From Dendrophyllia cribrosa (taxonomy: Eukaryota; Cnidaria; Anthozoa; Scleractinia; Dendrophylliidae): 64,000 nucleotides of DNA. The stretch lies in assembly GCA_024195265.1 (NCBI GenBank), contig JAJLRJ010000003.1, positions 33,704,143 through 33,768,142 on the forward strand. The letters run 5' to 3'. Positions 25,901-34,818 of this stretch are shown here, in pieces. The translations under genes were made by a program, and so were the position numbers. The notes beneath the pieces are model-generated. The model was given only the letters and a program-made list of their open reading frames with translations. It ran no database searches and had not been told where the DNA came from. Position 1 is the first letter of the stretch. Every line of letters starts with the position of its first letter.

Positions 25901-28900
25901 TTGTACTTTTACATGTAATGAGTTTAACCAGAGCTATGCCAGCACTGTATTCAGTGAGTCTCATGCAATCAAAACTGTAAGGCAAATCAAGAGGAAAGGT
26001 TCTGCTCTGGAAAATTTAGAGCCAAACCAGCAGTTGACAAAATATCGAAGGAAGTAAAATTTCATAAGAAGAGCAGTTTTCATGCAAGTGTCAAAAGCGT
26101 TTTGGTTGTGCATTTACTAAGCATTCCTATTGTATGGAAAATTGTTTAGTTTATCAGGCTATAAAGTATTTTGTGATTGCGTGCAACTTCCTTTCGTGAT
26201 TGGCTAGTTACTTTGGGAAGCTATTGATGAATGTATAACAACACACCTAAAAATGAGAAATGCTTAGCTTTGCATGCGCATAACAAAAAGAAGACTTGGC
26301 TCCTTTGGCCTGTGCAATATTTGTTTTATGACACATATGAAATATGCTCTAATGCATTGTGTAAGTAGTAATTTCACTTACTGTATGCTGTTTTGTATAT
26401 CTGTCCAATACTGATTTGACAGGAAGTGTCAGTTTAATGTGCTTTTTTAAAACAAGAAAATGTACAAAATGATATTCACCACCCCAGAAACTATGGGCGC
26501 TAAGCTTTCTGGGATCGTTCAGGTATCCAGTATGACCTATGATTGGTTAATAGTTGCCTTTGGAAACCAACAACTTATCATATCTGACGCTGGTTACCAA
26601 ACGATCCCAGAAAGCTTAGCGCCCCATAGTATCTGGAGTGGCGAATTACTGTATGCTTATTTGATGATAAATAAGAGCATTCCTTAAAAAAACACTGTAC
26701 AATCATGTTTTTCTTGCAGATAATAAATATTAAATAAACAGAATTTCTGCATAATGTAGTTCATTCAAAAACTGGTTTAACACCTCACATCTTATACACC
26801 TAAACAATATTTTCCTCCAGGAAGTTTTTTGTGTTTGTACCTCCCCCTCTTCATCAGCTCTCAAATTCCCCATCTCCAACATGTATTATGGTTTTTAATT
26901 CCCCTGTGAATGCTGTGATGATATTCCCAAGGCTGAAAGCCCAGGGTAAGATCCCTTGAAAGGTATGCCTTTAGATTGTTACTGACATCCGCATCGAGTA
27001 ACTTGCATATTATGAGCTACAAAAGAAAGAAAGTTTCAGTGGCAGCAAACTGATTTAACACTTATTATTTATCCTTGCAACCATACTAGCACTGGTGATG
27101 ATGAGATTCCAGGGAGGTACTATAGTAATAACATTGCTTTAAGGTGGACTCTGGGTTGGATTCAGGGTTTTTAGATTTGGCGAAGAAAGATTTTAACAAT
27201 AGGTCTAATCCTACAGATTATGATGTGTGGGTGGGTATCATTCATGATGGAGTTTCTCTGAGAAAAGACCTTGTGTTTGATGATTTGGAAAATTGATTGG
27301 TTTTGTTAATTTAGGGTCTAGTGATGATTTGGAGCAATGCTTGTCTGCTAAACAAAATTCCCCAATTACTCCAGATGAAGCCACTCATATGTTTGTTTTT
27401 ATGGCTTTAAGTCTATTTTCAGACTGGAAAATGCCAGAAGCTTTTATTCTTACTACAACAATAAGTCATGCTTTGTTCAATTTGTTTTAGAAATGCATTG
27501 AAGAATTGGAGCAACGATACTTTAAAATGCTAACTAGTACGTGTGACAGTGGTTTGCAAAATATAATGTATTTTAATCCCATTTTAAAAGCATGTTTCTT
27601 TTGTGATAAGAAATTTCAAACAATAGACCCAAAAAGCTTATAATTTTGCCACATTCCCCACACAGGATTTCTGTGTTAGATACAGTCAGAAGAGATTTTG
27701 TTACAAGGAAATTAGTTGATAAGTTAGCATGAAGTTAGGGATTGATATACATGATGCTTTATGAAGTTCTAGTAAATTTAACTGTTTAAACCAATCAGAA
27801 GTTTGGTACAAACAATGGCAAAGTTAATACCTTTTTGCATTCCTTCACCACTAGTGCTATATTTGTTATCTGGATCATTACTAAACAGGTTCAACTGCAC
27901 ATTGTACAATATTTTAAAACTGACAGCATTGATATGAATTTTTAAAAACATTCAAAGAAAGCAACATGTGGTACTTGATAATTATATAACTGTGTTAATA
28001 GAGGATTACACAATAAAAAAAAAACTCAAATCTTTACTTTTTCGGCTTAAAGTGGGATGCAAGTGTTTCTTCAGAAAATATGAGAAGCAACAGCTGTGCT
28101 GTTAATTTGGATTTTTGCATTCCCAAGTGCATTCTTACTGTAAAATGCAACATACCAAAAATAAAAAATATATAAAATTACACCTTGCCTTATACAAACA
28201 AGGAACAGATAGAAACTGTCTTCACAGTGATTAAAAATCCATAGAAAAAATGTAAATTTTTACAGAAAAATGACAAAACAGCTTAACTTTGCTCTGTAAT
28301 GCCGTTTCCTCGGGGGTCCGCATACAAACTTTTTGCCTATCCACAATGACCTTTGTTTACAAGATTGAAGTTGTTTTTCAGGTATGACAGATTTTTGTCT
28401 GGTTAACCATTAAATTAGAAACTGGTAACTTGTAGCTGAATTTTTGCAGAAAAGAATTATAACTTATCGATGTCAATGGCGCTGGAGGACATCAGAGCTT
28501 TTCTGATGCTGTCCTTTCCGTGTAATTCAGCAGTTTGTGCCAAGCTGCTTTTTTTTTCTTTCAATTTTCTTTCCTCCTTGTAAGTTTTGGGGTACGACCA
28601 CTTCCTCACTCGAAAATAAAGGTCGACGAAGAGTTTTAAAAGTAAATTGCTGTCTTCCGATGAAAGCGTTGACGAAAAAGGCCAGGTTGGCTTCAGTAGA
28701 GAAGAATTGTTTATTAATTGCTCGAGAAGGTTACTGTCCGACCGTCGGGTGCTGCAACGAAAACTTGTTAAGTTTAAGAAAGTGTAGTCGATCTTTCGTT
28801 TTTCTGCAGACGTACCCAGCAATGTAGGCTACTATGTCTTTCTCAAGCGGAGTAAGGAATGGTTTGCTTGAAGTCTCTCCGGCGTATTCCTTCTTAACTT

Positions 28901-30649
28901 CATCGCGTGGACTACAGATTTATGTCGGAAAGAAGAGATGTTCCCAAAACACTCACTTATCATCATCTGCAGTAAAAGAGTATCAGAAGAATTTATGCAT
29001 GCAATACGGCACAGTTCAGACCACTTTAATGTCAGCACTGCCGCTTGTCGAAATTCATGCAGATGTTGAGCAATATGTTGTTGTTTGCGTGACGAGCTGA
29101 CAAGATCATCCCGTGCGAAGACTATCGTCCAAATGGTCGCACCAACGTAGCGAAAAAATGACATGACATTCTCGTCTCCTTTCTCCAATTCTGTTTTAAG
29201 TTTCTCAGCTTGTTGCTGTGCAGATGCGAACCTGGGTCCTCGTATTTTGGCCGTTTCACTGCTTGTTGCAGATATTTTGTTGAGTGATGTTATTAAACTC
29301 GGCACGCACTCAGATGTAAAGAAATCATCAAAACCGAGGGAAGAAAGCACTTCTCTGGTTTTCTTCTGGTGTACGGACAATTTGGCTTTGCCTTTTTTGG
29401 TAGGTGCCTCGCCACTGCAAGTGTTTTCGTGTTTTTGCAACCACGCCTTCAGAGGCTTAGATCTCATGGATATACACACAATGATTCCCCATTGTTATAG
29501 TCTTTGTTTGTGATCTATTATTTCCGTGTAGTCTATTGTTTAGTCTTTGTTTCACGGTCTGGTTAGTATATCCATGAGATCTTTGCCCTTTCAGATGATA
29601 CCGCTTTTTACACTTGCTACATGTAAACACCGTACTACCATCATCTTCGTTCTCGCTTTCATCTTCGCCTTCACTGTCTTCTGCCTCTACAACCTCTACC
29701 GGGTTAATCACCCTCTCGTCGTCTTCTAAAAGTTCTACCAAATCGTCTTCATCCCACTCCTCAAAAAAATCTTCAATATCCATAGTTTATAATGTCGGTC
29801 CTCCGAAATCAAAATCGCTCTGAAAATTGTTGTTTTTGACTGACGTCACAAATTTCCACCAGGTTTCCGTGTGACGTCAGTCATAGTTTCCAATCCAGTC
29901 TCTTTATTATCCATGTATGAATCAAATGACTATTCACAGTTTATATTTAGTACATGTGTTTCTGAAATTAATTATCCTCAAGTTGTAAACTGCTTATTGT
30001 AAATTGAAGTAGAAATAATGGCAAAGTCCTGAACTGACATCATCTTTATTTATTAGCTTTTTGTAAATTCAAACCCCCTGTAACTCACTAACACAACATT
30101 AAAAACAAGAAATATTCCACTATTCAACTATTCAACGTACATAGAGTTGATTCTGAAAATATGTATTTCAGAGTTATGGGCACTTTAAAAGAACAAGGAG
30201 TGGAAACTCCCACATAAAAATGATGGGGGCGCTCATCGGACATTTTCGAAAAACACTCTAAAAGGTACCAGAATCTTGTTTGATTGGTGTGGCTTAATTG
30301 TTTTTTTAACCCTAGTTCCTGTCATTTTTTGGGCTTAATAAGGGTGGTCATTTTAGCTATTAGCACCCTAAATGGTACCATTCTACAAATCTTTACCCCT
30401 AAAAGTTACGACAAGTACCGCCATCAGTTTTATGTGGAAGTCCCCCCACACTCCCACTCCCAACCCCACCCCAGGCCCTTTTTACAAACAGCAATCTCAT
30501 TTATTTACATACATGAGTAATTCCCTGGAGGCATAAATGCTCATTAACTGTCATCACTGAAATGCCTGCAGTTATTTGTGGTTACTGCTGTCTTTTCTTT
30601 AGCAACTATGTGGAAGGCTGGCCAGGTGTACAATTCTAAAACAACATAG
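19988..30649 (+). CDS. Small receiver-domain-like protein, 5 exons, last intron filled by a transposon
   Basis: Exons: 19988-20080, 20817-21019, 21402-21466, 21852-21980 and 30603-30649, joining in phases 0, 2, 1 and 1 to give 178 residues with TAG at the end. All donors and acceptors are GT/AG with good pyrimidine tracts. Residues 32-163 read like a CheY-type alpha/beta fold: a hydrophobic strand (F-A-V-I-I-L-P-D-N-D) at 82-91, then I-R near 99, then G-T-P-V-I-A-I-S near 107-114, the usual place of the receiver signature lysine/threonine strand. The usual acidic cluster and lysine are not clearly kept, so phosphotransfer is doubtful. Animal relatives of this fold occur at the N terminus of PDE8; that comparison is from memory. 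The final exon (15 residues plus stop) is short and rests on phase and acceptor alone. The 8.6-kb intron before it contains the TTAA-flanked transposon. Confidence 0.6.
20173..20197 (+). repeat. (GA)n microsatellite
   Basis: Twelve uninterrupted GA units in the first intron of the receiver-like gene. Confidence 0.95.
22017..22240 (+). repeat. Left inverted terminal repeat of the 8.17-kb transposon
   Basis: Matches the inverse of 29885-30184 in blocks: the outer 12 bp, 'atattttcagaatcaactct', 'tttgaattta', and the inner 'ggataataaagagactggat' with 'tggaaactatga'. The right arm is longer because it keeps about 80-90 bp missing on the left. Confidence 0.85.
22286..26057 (+). pseudogene. P/THAP9-type transposase, broken by two frameshifts
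   Basis: Probable exons: 22286-22311 (ATG to GC|GTAAGT), 22879-23710 and 24390 onward, phases 2 and 0. The 22879-23794 ORF opens with a basic stretch and leads into a coiled coil (L-S-Q-L-E-E-K-F-Q-Q), which the third exon continues. The RNase-H-like core follows: R-W-H-P-L-V-I-R-W-C, L-P-D-S-R-T-L-R, then I-I-H-D-E-V, where the first catalytic Asp is expected. The C-terminal half has H-L-L-K-T-T-R-N-N-W and the hallmark F-N-Q-D-P-L-E-K-F-F-G. One base is missing near 25063 and another near 25180, so the core (with C-D-G-A-S between the breaks) cannot be read through. No cysteine/histidine THAP zinc finger is visible at the N terminus. The strong preservation between breaks suggests recent decay. 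Confidence 0.85.
26474..26645. mobile_element. Hairpin mini-transposon inside the large transposon
   Basis: Arms of about 46 bp ('gctaagctttctgggatcgt' and its inverse) with two or three mismatches and a loop of about 75 bp. The 75-codon ORF across it is an artefact. It inserted after the host transposon. Confidence 0.8.
27140..27560 (+). pseudogene. Second partial transposase copy
   Basis: Parallels the core of the first transposase, from L-D-L-[AV]-K-K-D through W-V-G-I-I-H-D, K-D-L-V-F-D-D, and D-E-A-T-H-M-F-V to the C-D-S-G end. It has a frameshift after F-D-D and an in-frame TAG where the first copy has W-Q. The residue after the first core Asp is Gly here instead of Glu. Sequence divergence from the first copy is clear, so it is not a recent tandem duplication; it may be a fragment of a related element. 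Confidence 0.8.
28460..29783 (-). pseudogene. Second transposon gene: acidic N terminus, zinc-finger-like motif, broken
   Basis: Starts at an ATG at 29783, about 100 bp inside the right inverted repeat. The N terminus is extremely acidic (M-D-I-E-D-F-F-E-E-W-D-E-D-D and a D/E-rich run). Then comes F-T-C-S-K-C-K-K-R-Y, which pairs with a later H-E-N-T-C across an inserted 118-bp palindrome to form a possible CCHC finger. Downstream the reading frame changes at least twice. The middle frame keeps E-K-D-I-V-A-Y-I-A-G-Y-V, a phrase I associate with P/THAP9-like transposases, and the last frame ends basic and lysine-rich at 28460. It could be an accessory protein or a second transposase. I see no intact route through it. 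Confidence 0.6.
29459..29582. mobile_element. 124-bp perfect-end palindromic insertion
   Basis: Ends are a perfect 17-bp inverted pair, AGATCTCATGGATATAC at 29459-29475 and its inverse at 29566-29582. Removing 118 bp, leaving one AGATCT, restores the minus-strand frame: ...K-G-Q-R-S joins K-P-L-K-A-W. The interior repeats 'tagtctttgttt' twice. No GT/AG borders fit the ends, so it behaves as a mini-transposon and not an intron. Confidence 0.75.
29885..30184 (-). repeat. Right inverted terminal repeat of the 8.17-kb transposon
   Basis: Inverse of 22017-22240 with an extra internal segment. The extra segment (from 'actgcttattgtaaattgaa' onward) is shared with the 1.1-kb derivative at 41743-42874, where it was the target of a later insertion. 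Confidence 0.85.
30190..30460. mobile_element. Mini-transposon, copy 3 of the G-run-end family
   Basis: Begins 'gtggaaactcccacataaaa' and ends with 'cagttttatgtggaagtccc' and C-rich DNA, an imperfect inverse. It contains 'aaaggtaccagaatc' and 'tttacccctaaaagtt' like copy 2. It lies directly beside the right end of the large transposon. Confidence 0.65.
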
Positions 30650-30940
30650 GACTTCCTGCTCAAGTATTTCTCAATTCATTGTACCACATGATCAATTTTG
30701 ATGTTGGTAGAAGTTGGTGGTTGCCTTTCCCAAGGCAGTTGGGGTTGTTTGATGGTGAAGTGAAAGTACTTTTTTGAAGTTTCTGATTGTTGATTTAGCT
30801 TGATTTAAAGGGAGGGTAGTGATAACAATGGCCCTATTTTCTTTAGAACCCCCTTCCCGCATTCCCTATGTCTAAAGAAATGATGACATTTTGCAAAAAA
30901 ACTGCTGTTAACACCATGACGAAACATCTAAATGTATATT

Positions 30941-31664
30941 TAAGAGCGGCTTTCCCTAATTTTCGCCTACGACTATGCAAGATAAAAAAATCGAAAATTT
31001 TCAAACTTTGGCATAACAAAGGTTTTACTAAACCATTTCTAAAAATATAAGTTTCAGTTTGTTTAGTTAAATATTTTTCCGTTACGGCGACTTTTCCACT
31101 CAGATGACCCAGGAGCGAGGAAAACCGACTTGGAAGTGTCACTTGTTTAAACCTCTCGTCTTCAAAATATGACGCGTAGAGATAAAAATGAAAGCCATAT
31201 GCTAAAAGAAGAGTATTTCTTCTACACGTAAGCGCTGTCAAATATCAATTTTATGAAAACCAGAATTTTTGACAGATTTTCAAAAATTAACCGTTTCGAG
31301 TGGAATTTTCCCATGCGAAAATAAGGCCAAATTCGAAGGCAAAAAACACGTCTTGGTACATGACTTAGCCGGAAAAGATTGCATTCATTAGAATAAGCAA
31401 TGTTTCTTCTACGATTTTACGAAATAAAAATTTTGGGTAAATTAAATGGAAAAATTTGAGAGCGCAATATGTACATCGTATTTATCCTCGAAACATGACC
31501 TTTTGACCTTCACTAACGGCAAAGTAGTGATCAGTGTTTTCAAGTAACACCCGCTAATTCTGATTTTTTGCGGCTATGATCCAAGCTTTAAGCCTCCAGG
31601 TAAGCATCAACCTTAAGTAAAGTCATCAAATTAGAAATAAGCGGTGTTTTCTTGCAAGTAAGTA
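30941..31664 (+). repeat. Left arm of a long inverted repeat
   Basis: About 724 bp that reads as the near-perfect inverse of 34050-34777. Landmarks are 'taagagcggctttccctaat' at the outer end and 'ggtgttttcttgcaagta' at the inner end. A 132-codon minus-strand ORF (30843-31241) is carried here, but its counterpart in the other arm is broken, so I do not call a gene. Confidence 0.9.
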
Positions 31665-34049
31665 CTATTTTAGCGAGGAAACATTTGACAATGTATAAAA
31701 TGAGTTTATTTTTCTGACAGTCGAAATATTTTCATTTACATTCATTTTGTAAAATGGTCGCAAAAGAAAACAAGATTGGTTACTCGCCCAACTATCAGTA
31801 TCTATAAAGTGTATCGTACCTTGAGAGCCCCTTCCTGTACAAGAAATGACGAGAATGCCGCTAAAAATCAACCTTCGAACCCGTCGAACTTTGCTTCGCA
31901 CCTTCGGTGATCTTTTAAAATATCTTAGCTGTCACGCAATGTACGGAGGTCTTGCGTTACCAGCTGCGCTTCGTGTTGGTGGAGCGGTGTGGGGAGGAGG
32001 GCGAAGAATTTCCCATAAATTTTATTTACTTTAGACTCTCAACTTTTAGCAATTAGAAAAGGCTGTCTAGATTAGGAAATAATTCCGATGAAATGTACTG
32101 CACAATACTCAAGGCTCACTAGGTTTGTATCGCCTTTTTATTAATGCACTGGTTTGCCCGTTGGCTTGTAATTCAGTTACAACAATGATAAAAAAGTAAT
32201 TAGAAATAGAACAAAATTAAACACATTCCTTTTACTATGTAGAGGGTATATCATTTTGGAGGTATAATTTTAAGAACAATAAAGGATTTTGTAATTTGTT
32301 GAGTTCAATTAAAAATTGACCAAAAAATACCTCTAAAAAACAGATTCCCGATTCCCGTTGAAAAGCCCTGATTTTTTTTCAGGCTTTTTCAGGTTTGGAT
32401 ACAGTAGCTTAAAGGCCTCACTTGACTATAACTTAGTTTTTAAAGTATGTGCAGTACCGACCAAAAGGATGATAAAAATATTAAACGGCCTTTGTTTACA
32501 GGTATAAGCCAGCTACTGTATTGTTTCCAAATCCAGAAAAAGAAAAGAAATCTCCGTCGCATATTCAGGAACACCCAACCAATCGTTTCGTTTCGGTGGA
32601 AATCTGTTCGGAAGGCCTTAGTCATCTTAACTCTATTTTGCCTGGGCTTTGTTTGAGTTCCTGAGCCTGGGAGAGGGGGGGGGGAGGCAAGGCAAATTGT
32701 GCCCCCCTCGTAACTTCAAGGCTATGACAATGACACCTAGAAACTGTCTTCTTTGTGGTCCGCGCAATGGAACGATGACGTCATATAACGTAGTTATTAG
32801 GTAATTAGTTATACGGAAAACACTTGTTTCCATATCTCAGACTGCCCTTTTGAGCCCATGGTGCGCCCCCAACCCAAAACATGTTTTCACTGCCAGCGAC
32901 TGCTGACCGGAAGAAGGTCCTTTCACAGTATGGAAACAAGGCACCACCTAGTTATACGGCCGCCATCTTGGATCCGCCATCTTGGATTTCAGAAATTTTT
33001 CAAAACCTCGTAAAAACCGTCCAAATTGACTCAAAATTAGTCAAAACCAATAAATAAACGCTAAATGACGTAAAAATGTAAAAGTTATACCAATAAACAT
33101 TATTTTTGTTCATTCAAAGGAAAAAATATGCAAATTACAAAAAAACGTGGCTATCAAAATCTTGTTGCTATGGAAACATCAAGTCACGTGATCAATAAAA
33201 TGTCATATCAAATTGTTGCCAGATAAATGTTAGGAAAAGTCACAAAGTCTGATTGCGTTTGAATACATATTGCCCCAGGCAAAATAGGATTAAGTAAAAT
33301 GTCACCTCAAACGTTCGTAACATCGGAAAATTTAACGTCTTTTGTTTCCGGAAGGGTAGGAATCCGGAGTTTGGGTGGAGGGGGTTCGATGGTTTGGAGA
33401 AGAAAAATATTGGCTTTTAAGGTATAATGTTTTTGGCCAAACAACATAAACTGGATGAAGATAAAGACATTAAGAAGTCTTTAACGGCTCCAGCTTTAGA
33501 GTTTTTATCAATTACAATTGTTAGGGATCCCGAGAGCCTTTCACAATAATATATGACGCATAAATCAATGCCAGCACTATGAAGTGGGTTTCTTTGTGCT
33601 GTTTCCGGTTCTCAGTCAATTCTTCATTTTGACCCCGGGGCGAGTACTCTGCAAATTTTGGGTGAAGGTGTGCCGCTGGGACTATGAGACCCTTAACCTA
33701 TACTAGACCATTTTAGCTGCATTTTGCAACCCTATTCTAGACTAAACACCGAAAAAAGCTACCCTATCCTAGACCTATTCCAGACTCACTATTTTCCAGA
33801 AACTTGTTCACTATCACAGGGGTCAGTAAAAATGCCGTACTGCCCGCCATACCGATTTTTAAATGCTATTTGCCAGTAAACCTTGTCTAGACTAAATTTC
33901 TTCACGCAACTGATCAGTTTCGCGGAAAATGATACCCTATTCTAGACCAAAAATCTCTGATAACTATACCCTTTCCCAGACTAAACTGCCTGAAAACCAT
34001 ATCCTTCACAGCGGCACATACCTATGTAGCTCATATATGGGAAAAATAC
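31665..34049. other. Spacer between the long inverted-repeat arms
   Basis: 2.4 kb. A weak exon-like ORF (31901-31803, minus) has a signal-like start and a GTAC donor. There is a run of G at 32670-32684, two tandem CCATCTTGG sites near 32964-32989, and the 'ccctattctagacc' repeat at 33680-34020. No gene can be supported. Confidence 0.5.
33680..34020. repeat. 'CCCTATCCTAGACC' dispersed repeat, copy 1
   Basis: Contains many short variants of 'accctattctagacc' and ends in 'cagcggcacatacctatgta'. Relatives lie at 36790-37060, 43900-44115 and, more diverged, at 58225-58560. The copies at 33830 and 43914 share more than 100 bp almost unchanged ('ggtcagtaaaaatgccgtac' onward). Confidence 0.8.
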
Positions 34050-34777
34050 GTACCTATTTGCAAGAAAACACCGCTTATTTCTCATTTGATGACTTAACTT
34101 GAGTTTAATGCTTACCTGGAGGCTTAAAGCTTGGATCATAGCCGCAAAAAATCAGAATTAGCGGGTGTTACTTGAAACGCTGATCACGACTTTGCCGTTA
34201 GTGAAGGTCAAAAGGTCATGTTTGAGGATAAATACGATGTACATATTGCGCTCTTAAATTTTTCCATTTAATTTACCCAAAAATTTTATTTCATAAAATC
34301 GTAGAAGAAACATTGCTTATTCCAATGAATGTAATCTTTTCCGGCTAAGTCATGTACCAAGACGTGTTTTTTGCTTTCGAATTTGGCCTTATTTTTGCAT
34401 GGGAAACTTCCACTCGAAACGGTTAATTTTTGAAAATCTGTCAAAAATTCTAGTTTTCATAAAATTGATATTTGACAACGCTTACGTGTAGAAGAAATAC
34501 TCTTCTTTTAGCATATGGCTTTCATTTTTATCTCTACGCGTCATATTTTGAAGACGAGAGGTTTAAAGAAGTGACACTTCCAAGTCGCTTTTCCTCGCTC
34601 CTGCTGGGTCATCTGAGTGGAAAAGTCGCCGTAACGAAAAAATATTAAAGTAAACAAACTTAAACTTATATTTTTACAAATGGTTTAGTAAGACCTTTGT
34701 TATGACAAAGTTTGAAAATTTTCGATTTTTTTATCTTGCATAGTCGTAGGCGAAAATTAGGGAAAGCCGCTCTTAAA
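34050..34777 (-). repeat. Right arm of the long inverted repeat
   Basis: Near-perfect inverse of 30941-31664. Its outer end is about 40 bp before the first codon of the bHLH gene, so this arm probably forms part of that gene's promoter or 5' leader. Confidence 0.9.
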
Positions 34778-34818
34778 GCACTATGTTCTTGACAAGTAAT
34801 TGAAGCAGTGTTGTTTTA

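Larger units (their letters stand above)
22017..30184. mobile_element. 8.17-kb DNA transposon of P/Kolobok type
   Basis: The outer ends are AGTGCCCATAAC... on the left and its exact inverse on the right, each flanked by TTAA (22013-22016 and 30185-30188). The inverted similarity continues inward for about 225 bp on the left and 300 bp on the right, down to a shared block ending 'ccagtctctttattatccat'. Inside, plus strand, lie a transposase of the P/THAP9 class and a second partial copy. On the minus strand, starting near the right end, lies another broken gene. P elements make 8-bp target duplications, whereas Kolobok elements, which also use THAP-related transposases, target TTAA, so the ends argue for Kolobok or a relative. 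It sits wholly inside an intron. A deletion derivative with related ends is at 41743-42874. Confidence 0.8.

Noticed and set aside
30843..31241. 132-codon minus-strand ORF in the left inverted-repeat arm
   Set aside because: The equivalent frame in the other arm is interrupted, and there is no family signature.
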